64,000 nt of DNA from an uncultured Bacteriovoracaceae bacterium (GCA_950054155.1 CATLOT010000016.1:1-64000); one strand, 5' to 3'. Shown: positions 45,906-54,482, numbered from the stretch's first letter. Program-made: numbers and translations. The notes: generated by a model from the sequence alone, not told the origin.

Positions 45906-46331
45906 ATGATTCCAGAGCTCGACGATTGCGTCCTCGATCACATTGCTATTGCTGTCAACGATATTGAAACGACAAAGAAAGTTTATGAAGACCTCGGTCT
46001 TACCTTCTCTGATAAAAGAGAAGTGGTTGAAAAGCAGGGTGTGACCACGGCCTTTGCGGCCATTGACCACAATGCTCACATTGAGCTTCTTGAGCCCTTC
46101 GGAGAGACAGGTCCCATCCATAAATATCTCGAAAAGAAGGGACCTGGAATTCACCATATCTGCTTCAAAGTTAAAGATGTCCGCGCGAAGTGCGATGACC
46201 TCAAGGCAAAAGGCTACAAGCTTCTCAATGAAGAGCCCGTGCCTGGTGCCAATAACTGCTTGGTAAACTTTCTTCACCCTAAGGGCTGTGGTGGGGTTTT
46301 AATCGAGGTCTCGCAACATCTAGGAGAATAA
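45906..46331 (+). CDS. mce: Methylmalonyl-CoA epimerase
   Basis: 141 residues of two VOC/glyoxalase folds with the family's metal ligands: LDHIAIAVND (His), HIELLEP (Glu), GIHHICFKV (His) and VLIEVSQ (Glu). Interconverts D- and L-methylmalonyl-CoA in propionate metabolism. Ten bases after an AAGGAG, it starts at ATG. The following gene begins at the base after its stop, so they are probably co-transcribed. Confidence 0.9.
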   Translation: MIPELDDCVLDHIAIAVNDIETTKKVYEDLGLTFSDKREVVEKQGVTTAFAAIDHNAHIELLEPFGETGPIHKYLEKKGPGIHHICFKVKDVRAKCDDLKAKGYKLLNEEPVPGANNCLVNFLHPKGCGGVLIEVSQHLGE

Positions 46332-47081
46332 ATGCAAATGCAATTTCCATCGATGAGTCCATTGAATAAAGGTATTGTCATTACCTTTGTGGCGCTCTTT
46401 CTTCTTGGCTCAATTCTCACTCAGTCAGGTTTTGCCCTCTCTCCCCTTCTTGGACTCTCTGCCCACGCAATAAGCTCGGGTAAGATCTGGACTCTCTTTA
46501 CCTACGCCCTCCTTCCCAGTGGTTTCATGGAGTGCCTCTTTGATGGTCTTATTTTTTGGTTTATTGGAAGTGAACTAGAAATGATGTGGGGACAGCGCCG
46601 CTACGCCTACTTTCTTCTCACTATTGTCTTTGGTGCCGCGCTCTTTTTCCTGGCCTTAAGTTTTCTCTTTTTTTCCCAAAGCTCTGTTTTCGCTTTTCCC
46701 CTTCATGGACCAGCGGGCCTGGCCTCTGCCATGTGTGTGGCCTATGGCATTCTCTTTCCAGAGAGGACGATGTACTTCTTCTTCTTTCCTCTGCAGGCGA
46801 AGTGGTTTGTCATTCTCTTAGTAGGAATGAATCTCTATCATGGCTTTTTTAGTCCCAGTGGTATTTTTGCATGGGCCCAGATCGGCTCTATGATCTCTGG
46901 TACGGCCTGGATGCTCATTGTCAGCAATCCCAACCTCAAATCAGTCATAACCGATAAATTTAACTCTTCCGGACCAGGCGCTCCTCAAAACAAAAAGCGT
47001 AAAAAAAGAAAGGTCAGCCACCTTCATATTGTCGAAGATCCAAATGCTGAAGACGATGAAGAGGGACCTACCTATCACTAG
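46332..47081 (+). CDS. Rhomboid-fold membrane protein lacking catalytic residues
   Basis: 249 residues, six or so helices with rhomboid hallmarks: an N-terminal helix, the WTLFTYALLP and FWFIGSELEMMWG segment in place of the L1 loop (E-hydrophobic-WG), and FPLHGPAGLASA in place of the G-x-S-x serine loop. Here the Ser is replaced (GPAG) and the His of the last helix is Gln (AWAQIGSMISG). So a pseudo-rhomboid without protease activity is likely. A basic tail (KKRKKRKVSH) then an acidic end (EDDEEG) follow. Confidence 0.72.
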   Translation: MQMQFPSMSPLNKGIVITFVALFLLGSILTQSGFALSPLLGLSAHAISSGKIWTLFTYALLPSGFMECLFDGLIFWFIGSELEMMWGQRRYAYFLLTIVFGAALFFLALSFLFFSQSSVFAFPLHGPAGLASAMCVAYGILFPERTMYFFFFPLQAKWFVILLVGMNLYHGFFSPSGIFAWAQIGSMISGTAWMLIVSNPNLKSVITDKFNSSGPGAPQNKKRKKRKVSHLHIVEDPNAEDDEEGPTYH

Positions 47082-47189
47082 ACCCACTGCATAACACCAA
47101 AACAGGCTTCTTTTACCGTCCTGGTAGACAAAGGCTTTCTCAAAGAGTTATAAAGTCCTTTGTTTAACTCATTATTTAGAGGTGATTTC

Positions 47190-47360
47190 ATGCGCTTAGC
47201 TCGTGCTCTTGAAGATAAAAAATACGACGTTCGCCTTCGCGACAAGCTTGTTGCGGACAAGAAACTAGAACACAAAGAAGTTGAATCATACCTTCAAGGT
47301 CTTGAAGACGATCAAACTCGTCAAACAACGACAAGAGAAGCCGAGAATAAAGAAGACTAA
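47190..47360 (+). CDS. Small charged protein, unknown
   Basis: 56 residues (MRLARALEDKKYDVRLRDKL onward), highly charged and probably helical, with no membrane helix. The ATG at 47190 follows AGAGGTG by seven bases, a good ribosome site, so this start is preferred over an upstream in-frame ATG at 47160. It lies six bases before the M24 peptidase gene and is probably translated with it. Family not recognised. Confidence 0.65.
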   Translation: MRLARALEDKKYDVRLRDKLVADKKLEHKEVESYLQGLEDDQTRQTTTREAENKED

Positions 47361-47366
47361 AATCTC

Positions 47367-47999
47367 GTGCATCCTAGCGAGGCAGTAGGTCCAACCTTCA
47401 ATCCTCAAGTTTTATCAAACGCTCGGGACCTTGGTCTTGAGCTTTTGCACGTCTGCTCTCTAAAAGTAGCACAAGGAATGAGTGAAGATCAGCTTCACGC
47501 CATTATCAAAGAAGAAGGCCTAAAGAGAGGAATGTCAAAGTGGTGGCATCCCACTAAAGTCCGTTTTGGCAAAAATACCCGCTGTAGTTTCAAAGAGCCT
47601 TCCGCCAAGGGAATAACAATAGCGCCTGGAGATCTCTTCTTCCTCGATATTGGACCTGTCTTTGATAATCACGAAATTGATCTTGGCCGTACTTTTCGTC
47701 TAGGCGACCAAGACTTTAAAAATCCCGCAGAAGATGTTTTTAATCTTTGTCAGAAAGCATGGCAGGAAAATAAAAGTACAGGGCTTGAGCTCTATGACCT
47801 CGCCAAACAATATGGCTTAGACCTCGGTCTAACATTAAATCCTCAAATGGCAGGCCATCGTCTTGGCGACTTCCCTCATGCTCTTCATCACAGAGGTCCT
47901 CTAGGAGCTCATGACAAGACTCCTCTTAAAGATCGTTGGATTTTAGAGATTCACCTCTTAGATGATGAAGGTGGTTACTTCTTTGAGGACTTACTTTAA
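47367..47999 (+). CDS. M24-family metallopeptidase
   Basis: 210 residues, the size of a lone pita-bread domain, smaller than most Xaa-Pro peptidases. Metal-binding residues are in order: Asp in FFLDIGPV, Asp in HEIDLGRTF, His in GHRLGDFPH, Glu in ILEIHLL and Glu in YFFEDLL. So all five ligands appear present. Start is GTG. Its substrate is unknown; it is not Map, which is encoded separately near 61 kb. Ends nine bases inside the convergent membrane-protein gene. Confidence 0.8.
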   Translation: MHPSEAVGPTFNPQVLSNARDLGLELLHVCSLKVAQGMSEDQLHAIIKEEGLKRGMSKWWHPTKVRFGKNTRCSFKEPSAKGITIAPGDLFFLDIGPVFDNHEIDLGRTFRLGDQDFKNPAEDVFNLCQKAWQENKSTGLELYDLAKQYGLDLGLTLNPQMAGHRLGDFPHALHHRGPLGAHDKTPLKDRWILEIHLLDDEGGYFFEDLL

Positions 48000-48698
48000 G
48001 GCTTCTCTTTTTTCTTTCACAAATCCGTAAACATATTCAAAGAGACAAACCTCTAAAGTGAAGTAGAGAAAATAATTGAGGGGAATAAGAAGCCAGCTCC
48101 AAGAAGATTCCATCTGCCCAGTTAAACCTAAGTGTAAAATCATGGGAAAATAAGTCACCAGAGCGACACTTATAATTATGGCAGCAGTTCTTCCAAAAGA
48201 AGGCCAAAAGAATTCCTTACTTAAACTAAAAACCTTTCCTTTGTAATCCGGAAAAATTACGGCCACCACCGGGCTAAAGTAAAAAATAATCGCGGCTACT
48301 ATCCCAGGAACGACAAGAAGAGTCGCTCCCAAAAGGACGCTTAAAATCCAAAAGATGGTCTGAAGGATATAACCAGGCGTAAGGAGGGCTCCTTCAAAGA
48401 GAAGCTTCCCTACTCCCAATTCAATATCCTGTTTGCGGCAATTGAGCCCATGAAGAAAAAGGATATTGAGAAAGAGAACAATGAGTTCAAAAATAACCTG
48501 GTTTACTTGTGCTTGAGCTTCGTTCATCCCCTGGCGCATTGAAAAGGATATTAGCATCAAGGCACTTGAGCTCACCCAAAAGAAAGCGATAAAGGGAATA
48601 TTATTAACTATTGTGGGAAGACTACGCTTAAAAAGAGAGAGTGGCGTATCCGTTTTAGAAGGATTCAAAGGTCCTCTTCTCCTTATTCTTTCTGACAT
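47991..48698 (-). CDS. Multi-pass membrane protein, unknown
   Basis: About 235 residues with six hydrophobic helices (e.g. IPFIAFFWVSSSALMLISFS, SVALVTYFPMILHLGLTG) and a charged end. No family recognised, though the layout recalls DUF975/glycerophosphodiester-phosphodiesterase-type membrane domains. The frame opens upstream at 48806 but that part overlaps the asparaginase gene. ATG at 48698 overlaps the asparaginase end by 44 bases; a TTG at 48668 has GAGG close upstream and may be the true start. Coupled to asparaginase either way. Confidence 0.6.
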   Translation of the reverse strand: MSERIRRRGPLNPSKTDTPLSLFKRSLPTIVNNIPFIAFFWVSSSALMLISFSMRQGMNEAQAQVNQVIFELIVLFLNILFLHGLNCRKQDIELGVGKLLFEGALLTPGYILQTIFWILSVLLGATLLVVPGIVAAIIFYFSPVVAVIFPDYKGKVFSLSKEFFWPSFGRTAAIIISVALVTYFPMILHLGLTGQMESSWSWLLIPLNYFLYFTLEVCLFEYVYGFVKEKREALK

Positions 48699-49182
48699 GA
48701 GGAAGTTCAAAGATTCTGTTGTGAAAGGAAATATAGACACTGGGTCGCAATAGCCTTGCTGCCAATAAAGCCTCGGTGACATTTTGATTGGCATCACTAT
48801 CTTCAAAGCCCATCGGCTTCATTGCCCCCGTAAAAACGATAGGCGCTTTGAGCTTGTCATTACCCTTTAGTTTCTCAAAAAGAACACTCGCCGTCTTCGC
48901 CATAGTGTCTGTGCCATGGAGAATAACAATGGGAAGCCCCTTTGAAATATGACTCTCCACAGTTTTTGCGATAAGCGTCCGGTCATAATCAGTCATATGA
49001 AGACTATCTTTCGCCATAAGAGAAAAGACGTGAATATGAGTGTAAGGAAGGCGCAGTTTTTTAAGGATTCTTTCCTTAATCTGGCTTTCTCTATTAGCGA
49101 GGGACCCATCAAATTCATCGTAGGATTTTTCAATGGTGCCGCCCGTGGTCATAACGAGGACTTCTGTAGCTTGATCATTCAT
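48655..49182 (-). CDS. Single-domain asparaginase-like protein
   Basis: 175 residues that cover only the N-terminal domain of L-asparaginase (full enzymes have about 330). The two catalytic Thr regions are intact: MTTGGTIEKSYDE and HGTDTMAKTA, followed by VFTGAMKPMG holding the catalytic Lys. The C-terminal domain, which shapes the neighbouring active site in the tetramer, is missing. No frameshifted remainder is visible downstream: a membrane-protein gene follows directly. Short asparaginase-domain proteins exist in other bacteria, so it need not be broken. Confidence 0.82.
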   Translation of the reverse strand: MNDQATEVLVMTTGGTIEKSYDEFDGSLANRESQIKERILKKLRLPYTHIHVFSLMAKDSLHMTDYDRTLIAKTVESHISKGLPIVILHGTDTMAKTASVLFEKLKGNDKLKAPIVFTGAMKPMGFEDSDANQNVTEALLAARLLRPSVYISFHNRIFELPHVRKNKEKRTFESF

Positions 49183-49212
49183 GGCCTAAACATAGCCTAA
49201 AAAGCTGAAATC

Positions 49213-49234
49213 AGAAAGTATTCTGATACTTTCT
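49213..49234. promoter_or_regulatory. Inverted repeat between asparaginase and htpG
   Basis: Perfect 9-bp inverted repeat AGAAAGTAT-TCTG-ATACTTTCT, just upstream of the htpG promoter candidate and 31 bases from the divergent start. It does not match CIRCE (TTAGCACTC). A possible operator. Confidence 0.45.
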
Positions 49235-49247
49235 TTAACCCTTAGGG

Positions 49248-49275
49248 TTGACACCAGTGGTATTGCTCCCATTTT
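49248..49275 (+). promoter_or_regulatory. htpG promoter candidate, heat-shock sigma-32-like
   Basis: TTGACA, 13 bases, then TCCCATTTT. A spacing of 13 with a CCCAT-type -10 fits the heat-shock sigma-32 pattern (CTTGAA ... CCCCAT) better than a housekeeping promoter, for which there is no good TATAAT 17 bases on (ATTTTG). It is 40 bases before the htpG start, appropriate for a chaperone gene. Confidence 0.45.
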
Positions 49276-49311
49276 GAGGAAGAACACACTAATTTTACGG
49301 AGGATCTCTCT

Positions 49312-51213
49312 ATGACAGAACAAAGAAAAGGAACAATTTCCGTTCAGACGGGCGATATTTTTCCCATTATTAAAAAGTGGCTCTACTCAGAGCATGATAT
49401 TTTCCTACGCGAACTCATCAGTAACTCAACTGATGCTATTACTAAACGAGCAACGCTTGGAAGAACTGAAAATGTAGAGATTCCGAAAGGAGATATCAAA
49501 GTCCTCGTAGATAAGCCCAAGAAAACCATCACGATCTCCGATAATGGTGTGGGTATGACAGAGGAAGAAATTGAGAAGTATATCGCTCAATTAGCTTTTT
49601 CTGGTGCAGAAGAATTTGTTCAAAAAATGAAAGATGCTGGCGAGTCGGCAGATATCATCGGTAAGTTTGGTCTTGGCTTTTACAGTGCCTTCATGGTCGC
49701 TGATAAAGTTGATGTGGAATCTCTCTCTTGGCGTGAAGGCTCAAAGCCAGCTAAATGGACCTGTGAAGGTGAAGTCGACTATGTCTTTAGCGAATCTCAA
49801 AAAAGTACCGTAGGCACTGATATTACTCTTCATATTAATGAAGAGAATGCCGATTTTCTTGGAGTCTTTAAAACCCTCGATATTCTTAGAAAGTATTGTG
49901 ACTTCCTTCCCTACGAAATTGAAGTCGTCGACTGTGAAATCAAAAAGGATGACGAAGGTAATATTGAAGAGCAGAAGACTTATAAGGTCAATGAGACTCA
50001 ACCCCTTTGGAAGAGAGATCCCAAAGAAATTAAGGATGAAGAATATATTGATTTCTATAAGAAGCTCTACCCAATGGATCAGGAGCCTCTCTTTTGGCTT
50101 CACCTCAAGGTTGATCATCCCTTTACCCTAGAGGGAATTCTCTACTTCCCAAAAATTAATCCTAAAATGCCATTTAATGAGAAGAATATTCGCCTCTACT
50201 CTAAGCAGGTTTTTGTCAGCGACAATGTGAAGAATATCATTCCCGAATTCCTCTCTCTCCTAAGAGGCGTTATTGATTCAACTGATATTCCTCTTAATGT
50301 TAGCCGCTCTTCCCTTCAGGGAGATCCTAATATTACAAGAATCTCAAATTACGTTGTTAAAAAAGTTGCTGAGGCCTTGAAGAAGCTCTTTAATAATGAC
50401 CGCGAAAAGTTCGAGTCTATTTGGCAAGATACGGGTCTCTTTGTTAAATACGGCTGTGTCTCAGACACTAAATTTGATGAACTCATGAGAGAGCGAATCA
50501 TCTTTAAAAATACGGATAACAAGTACGTTACTCTTCCTGAGTACAAAGATAGCATTCCTGAAAGCTTTAAAGAAAAAATGGGAGATAAGGTTCTCTATTT
50601 TGAAAAGGACAAGGCTGACCATGCGGTGAAAGCTCAGCTTGCTGAAGCAGGTCTTTTTGCCCTTGAAATGGATGAGCATATTGACCCCCATTTCATGCAA
50701 CACGCTGAAATGAAAAGTGTTGGTGAGCTTAAAATCCAGTTTAGCTCCATTGATTCAGAGCTTTCTAACCTTTTAGAGTCTGAGAATACAACAGAGGAAG
50801 ACGTTAAAGTTCAAGACCTCTTTAAAAAGGTTCTCTTAGGTGACAAGAAGGAAGACGATCCAAGCGCAATCGACGTTGAAATTCAAAAGCTAAAAGGAGC
50901 GAAGACTCCAGCTTACTACAAAGTCGATGAGCAAATGAAGCGCTTTCAAAAGATGGCCCAAAGCATGGGTCAGGACAATAACGCCTTCCCTCTAAAGAGA
51001 ACTCTGGTTATCAATCCTAATAATACCCTTATTCAAAACGCTCTTCGCATCCATGAAAAAGGAGAAAATAACACTCTCGTTGAAAGGCTTGTTCACTACG
51101 TGGGAGACCTTGCGTCTATCTCAAGTGAAGGACTTAAGAATGAGGATAAGGAACAATTTGTTGAGCGCTCTCAACAATTAATCCAAGACCTCACAGGACA
51201 ATTAAACGCTTAG
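49312..51213 (+). CDS. htpG: Chaperone HtpG (Hsp90)
   Basis: 633 residues, the usual length. N-terminal GHKL ATPase: IFLRELISNSTDAITKRA (Glu and Asn that bind ATP), ITISDNGVGMTEEEIE and GKFGLGFYSAFMVADKV. Middle and C-terminal domains: GVIDSTDIPLNVSRSSLQGD (catalytic-loop Arg) and a dimerisation end. ATP-driven folding chaperone in the cytoplasm. A heat-shock-like promoter lies upstream. The maf gene starts one base after its stop, so they form an operon. Confidence 0.97.
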   Translation: MTEQRKGTISVQTGDIFPIIKKWLYSEHDIFLRELISNSTDAITKRATLGRTENVEIPKGDIKVLVDKPKKTITISDNGVGMTEEEIEKYIAQLAFSGAEEFVQKMKDAGESADIIGKFGLGFYSAFMVADKVDVESLSWREGSKPAKWTCEGEVDYVFSESQKSTVGTDITLHINEENADFLGVFKTLDILRKYCDFLPYEIEVVDCEIKKDDEGNIEEQKTYKVNETQPLWKRDPKEIKDEEYIDFYKKLYPMDQEPLFWLHLKVDHPFTLEGILYFPKINPKMPFNEKNIRLYSKQVFVSDNVKNIIPEFLSLLRGVIDSTDIPLNVSRSSLQGDPNITRISNYVVKKVAEALKKLFNNDREKFESIWQDTGLFVKYGCVSDTKFDELMRERIIFKNTDNKYVTLPEYKDSIPESFKEKMGDKVLYFEKDKADHAVKAQLAEAGLFALEMDEHIDPHFMQHAEMKSVGELKIQFSSIDSELSNLLESENTTEEDVKVQDLFKKVLLGDKKEDDPSAIDVEIQKLKGAKTPAYYKVDEQMKRFQKMAQSMGQDNNAFPLKRTLVINPNNTLIQNALRIHEKGENNTLVERLVHYVGDLASISSEGLKNEDKEQFVERSQQLIQDLTGQLNA

Positions 51214-51214
51214 A

Positions 51215-51814
51215 ATGAAAAAACTTGTCCTCGCTTCAACATCGCCTTACAGAAGAGCACTTCTTGAGCAGCTGCGACTGCCCTTTGAATGTGCTTCCTC
51301 TGATGTTGACGAGGACATTTTAAAAAAAGAGATCGCCGATCCCCACGAACTCACTCAAGTCCTCGCCAAACAAAAGGCAAAGGTAATTTTTGATTCTTTG
51401 ACGCCTGACGAACAGAGAGAAGTGGTCATTATTGGTGGCGACCAGGTCTCTCTTCACCGAGGAAAAGTACTCGGAAAACCCCACACCAAAGAAAATGCCG
51501 TCAAACAACTTCTTACACTTCAAGGTGATGAGCACCAGCTAATCAGTGCAACTTGCGTCTATACCCGTGATGAAGTTTATGAGTGGAGCGAAACCACGAC
51601 GATGAAAATGCGACCGCTTTCAAAAGAGCAGGTCCAAAACTACGTTGAAAAGGACCTTCCGCTCGACTGTGCGGGCTCATACAAAATAGAATCTCTTGGA
51701 ATAAATCTTTTTGATGCTATTACCTGTCCAGATTACACTGCTATCATTGGTCTACCTCTTATTAGACTCTCCTCATATCTAAGGAAAGTTGGATTAGACC
51801 CTCTTAATAACTAG
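51215..51814 (+). CDS. maf: Maf-family nucleotide pyrophosphatase
   Basis: 199 residues. Hallmarks: VLASTSPYRRALLEQL at the N-terminus, SSDVDEDILKKE, GGDQVSLHRGKVLGKP and the C-terminal CAGSYKIESLG. Maf enzymes hydrolyse modified or canonical nucleoside triphosphates (m7GTP or dTTP/UTP by subfamily), a house-cleaning role. The first codon overlaps the intercistronic base after htpG. Ends with no terminator before the endonuclease gene. Confidence 0.92.
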   Translation: MKKLVLASTSPYRRALLEQLRLPFECASSDVDEDILKKEIADPHELTQVLAKQKAKVIFDSLTPDEQREVVIIGGDQVSLHRGKVLGKPHTKENAVKQLLTLQGDEHQLISATCVYTRDEVYEWSETTTMKMRPLSKEQVQNYVEKDLPLDCAGSYKIESLGINLFDAITCPDYTAIIGLPLIRLSSYLRKVGLDPLNN

Positions 51815-51909
51815 AAACATCTCTGCAACCTTTCTCTTTTAATATCGTTTTTAAAGGTCTAACCTTTTAAAGAGTTAAATTTTCAAATCTCTGCCAAGGA
51901 TGGACAGGA

Positions 51910-52665
51910 ATGAAGTCTCTATTTATTACCTTTTTAGGTTTATACCTAGGATTAAGTGCTAATCTCTTCGCGGGCTTAAGTAAGCTTCCCTACTATCCGC
52001 CATCCCTAGATCATCTTAAAAACACTGAACTCAAAGAAGAATTACAAAAAGCTATTCTTCAAAAGAAAGTTCTTAGTTATAAGCAAGCGCGACGTGAGCT
52101 CTTTGGAGCGATTTACATAGAGAAAGATTCAAGCGGTTACTACGTTGAGGATACTTACTGTGAAGAGCGCTATGACTCAAAAAGTGGTGTGGGCCCAGGA
52201 AGAATCCCTAATCACACCATTTTAAACTGTGAGCACACATGGCCACAGAGTCGCTTTAATCACTCTCAAAGTTCTTCTGCTCAAAAGAGTGACCTTCACC
52301 ACCTCTTTCCCGTTAACTCAGTGGCCAACAGCACCCGCGGTAATATCCCCTTTGGTGAAGTAAATGGTGACTATGTTCGAAACTGCCAAGCTTCTTCACG
52401 AGGAAGTGATACGGCCGATGGTGGTGAATCCTTTGAGCCTAGTAAATATCACAAAGGAAATGTCGCCCGTGCCCTTTTCTACTTTGCCCTACGCTATAAG
52501 CTTGATATCGACCCCACTGAAGAGGCCCATCTAAGAGCTTGGCATCGTCTTGATCCTGTTGACCAAAAAGAGATTGAGCGGCACGAAATGATTTATCAGA
52601 TTCAAGGCAATAGAAATCCTTTTATTGATGATGAAACCCTCATTGATCGAATCGACAATATCTAA
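51910..52665 (+). CDS. Secreted endonuclease I (EndA/NucM family)
   Basis: 251 residues with signal peptide (ITFLGLYLGLSANLFA). It has the NucM active-site region: CEHTWPQSRF (His base), then SDLHHLFPVNSVANSTRGN (metal-binding residues). Mg-dependent periplasmic or secreted nuclease that cuts DNA and RNA without sequence preference. In a predatory bacterium it could digest prey DNA, but this is speculation. Ninety-five bases after maf, probably with its own promoter; the AI-2E transporter gene follows by 11 bases. Confidence 0.93.
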   Translation: MKSLFITFLGLYLGLSANLFAGLSKLPYYPPSLDHLKNTELKEELQKAILQKKVLSYKQARRELFGAIYIEKDSSGYYVEDTYCEERYDSKSGVGPGRIPNHTILNCEHTWPQSRFNHSQSSSAQKSDLHHLFPVNSVANSTRGNIPFGEVNGDYVRNCQASSRGSDTADGGESFEPSKYHKGNVARALFYFALRYKLDIDPTEEAHLRAWHRLDPVDQKEIERHEMIYQIQGNRNPFIDDETLIDRIDNI

Positions 52666-52676
52666 AAGGAAAATAC

Positions 52677-53750
52677 ATGTCTCAACAAGGCAGTGATCGT
52701 CTTAATCTCAGAGTATTCTCTGTTGCATTTCTCATTATCATTCTTGTCAACCTCTATCTCTTTCAAGGGATGTACCACGCCTTAATTTTTGCCTCGATTC
52801 TTGCTGGTACTTTTTATCCTCTCTACCGCTCTATTAAAGAGAAGCTGAAAACTAATCCTGAGATAAGTGCTTCCCTTACGACTTTCATTATCTGTATCTC
52901 TATTGTTATTCCGCTTATATTCATTATCTTTCAAGTTTCCAAAGAAACTGTCAGCCTCTATGAAAATGTTAAGGCCGGCATGGACTTTGAAAAGATTCGT
53001 TATTTTCTTTTTGAGGATGGCCCAGTGGCCAACTTTATTAACCGATTAGCAGATAGTTTTGGTGTAGAAGTTGACCTCCCCTCACTCTATGGAAACCTCC
53101 TCACAAAGGCCCAAAGCTATGGAGGAAAAGTATTTGGAACCATCAACACATGGCTTTCAGACACTCTTAGCTTTATTTTTAGCTTTATCATCATGCTTCT
53201 GGCAACTTTCACTCTCTTTGTTGAAGGCGAAAGGCTCAAGATTTTTGCCTTTAAATTGAGTCCCTTACCAGATGATCAGGAGCAGATGATTCTAGAAAAG
53301 TTTTCTCAAATGAATTACGTCACTCTTGTCTGTAATGGCATTGGTGGTCTTATTCAGGGAATCCTTGCGGGTATTGCCATGTGGGCCTGTGGATTTAGTA
53401 GTATCTTTCTCTGGTCTACAGTTATGGTCATACTTGCTTTTATCCCGCTTCTTGGTATTTCCATCATCACCATTCCTGCAACGATCTATCTCTTTGCTCA
53501 AGGTCACAGTTTAAGTGCTTCTCTCTTTCTTATTTTTACGATGACAATGGCCCTCGTCGTAGAAAATTGGTTCAAGCCAAAATTTATGGGAAAAAGAATA
53601 AAAGTGAATTCTCTTCTCGTGCTCTTTTACATCATTGCTGGGATGGGAACCTTTGGGATGGCAGGCATATTCTATGGACCACTCCTTTGTATTATTTTCT
53701 TAACAATGGTTGATATCTTCCAAGAATATTACCTTCCGAAAATTCTTTAA
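52677..53750 (+). CDS. AI-2E family transporter (PerM-like)
   Basis: 357 residues with about eight helices. The family pattern is visible: a first helix pair (FLIIILVNLYLFQGMYHALI), a cytoplasmic/periplasmic loop, then LLATFTLFVEGERL and the C-terminal hairpin with FIPLLGISIITIPATIYLF, KPKFMGKRIKVNSLLVLF and GPLLCIIFLTMVD. Members export AI-2, ions or are uncharacterised; function here unknown. Confidence 0.88.
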   Translation: MSQQGSDRLNLRVFSVAFLIIILVNLYLFQGMYHALIFASILAGTFYPLYRSIKEKLKTNPEISASLTTFIICISIVIPLIFIIFQVSKETVSLYENVKAGMDFEKIRYFLFEDGPVANFINRLADSFGVEVDLPSLYGNLLTKAQSYGGKVFGTINTWLSDTLSFIFSFIIMLLATFTLFVEGERLKIFAFKLSPLPDDQEQMILEKFSQMNYVTLVCNGIGGLIQGILAGIAMWACGFSSIFLWSTVMVILAFIPLLGISIITIPATIYLFAQGHSLSASLFLIFTMTMALVVENWFKPKFMGKRIKVNSLLVLFYIIAGMGTFGMAGIFYGPLLCIIFLTMVDIFQEYYLPKIL

Positions 53751-53762
53751 ATCTCAGTGGCC

Positions 53763-54362
53763 CTAAAAGACCACACTTACACCCGCACTAAGGCTTGAGA
53801 GTTCTAACTCATTACTTGTATCCTCGAGGTCACCGATACCGTAACTATACTTAATATAGGGTGCTACCCCCTCGGTAGTATTGTAAGAAACCTTGGCTTC
53901 AGCATTGATGAGGAAATAGTTTTGATCCTCACTATTTTCAAAATATTCAAGCCCACCAACATGAGCACCAAGCCCAAGGCTCGGCATCAAGTAACCATTA
54001 CCAAGTACCGTGGGATAGATAATTCTTTGGGTAAGACCAATCATTTTATTATCTACATTAACAATTTCTTCATCAGCATCTGTTAGCTTTATCCCTAAAG
54101 CTGACTGAGTGAGAAACCCATTAGGCAATTTATAAGAGTTAGCCACTTCTACACTTACCCCTTGAGAGTTAATATCTTCTACTGGTGTATTTTCAATGTC
54201 GATAGTATCAGTGGTGTAGCCAATACTCGCAGAAAGATCACGCGTCCATTCAGGAAGATTGAGTCTTTCACTAATACTTTGAGCAAGAATAGAGTGAGAG
54301 CTAAAAGCAACAAGGGTCGCAAGTAGAACTTTTGTATTACCAGTTGTTGTCTTGTATTTCAT
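53763..54362 (-). CDS. Outer-membrane beta-barrel-like protein, unknown
   Basis: 199 residues with signal peptide (LATLVAFSSHSILA). The mature chain is made of alternating beta strands (LSASIGYTTDTID, GVSVEVANSYKLPNGFLTQS, LSSLSAGVSVVF at the end, where a final Phe is typical of outer-membrane insertion). Probably an eight-stranded barrel. Ends 12 bases past the convergent AI-2E gene. Confidence 0.7.
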   Translation of the reverse strand: MKYKTTTGNTKVLLATLVAFSSHSILAQSISERLNLPEWTRDLSASIGYTTDTIDIENTPVEDINSQGVSVEVANSYKLPNGFLTQSALGIKLTDADEEIVNVDNKMIGLTQRIIYPTVLGNGYLMPSLGLGAHVGGLEYFENSEDQNYFLINAEAKVSYNTTEGVAPYIKYSYGIGDLEDTSNELELSSLSAGVSVVF

Positions 54363-54418
54363 TAAGCCTCCTTTTAACTTAAAATAGGTTAAGATCAGTA
54401 TCGTAAAAAGAGGTTTTT

Positions 54419-54461
54419 AAGACTTCTCAAAAGGTTTTAGAAGTCTTGTAGTTTTCTACAA
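54419..54461 (+). ncRNA. Two stem-loops ahead of the ABM gene
   Basis: AAGACTTCT / AGAAGTCTT, a perfect 9-bp stem with an 11-base loop, is followed directly by TTGTAG-TTTT-CTACAA. No T-run follows on the plus strand, so these are not terminators there. They sit 20-60 bases before the start and are most likely a structured leader. Sequence does not match a known riboswitch that I recognise. Confidence 0.4.
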
Positions 54462-54482
54462 GTTAAAAAAAAGGGTGATTTT

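Noticed and set aside
45570-46277. 235-residue minus-strand open frame across two plus-strand genes
   Set aside because: It spans the end of the lipoprotein and most of mce, both strongly supported; no independent signal.
47110-47135. TACC-GTCCT-GGTA hairpin, whose minus-strand loop is AGGAC, as in the dksA leader
   Set aside because: The stem is only four base pairs, there is no minus-strand gene beside it and no sigma-54 site. Probably chance.
48699-48806. Longer N-terminus for the membrane protein following asparaginase
   Set aside because: It would overlap about 150 bases of asparaginase and adds a polar stretch with no ribosome site.
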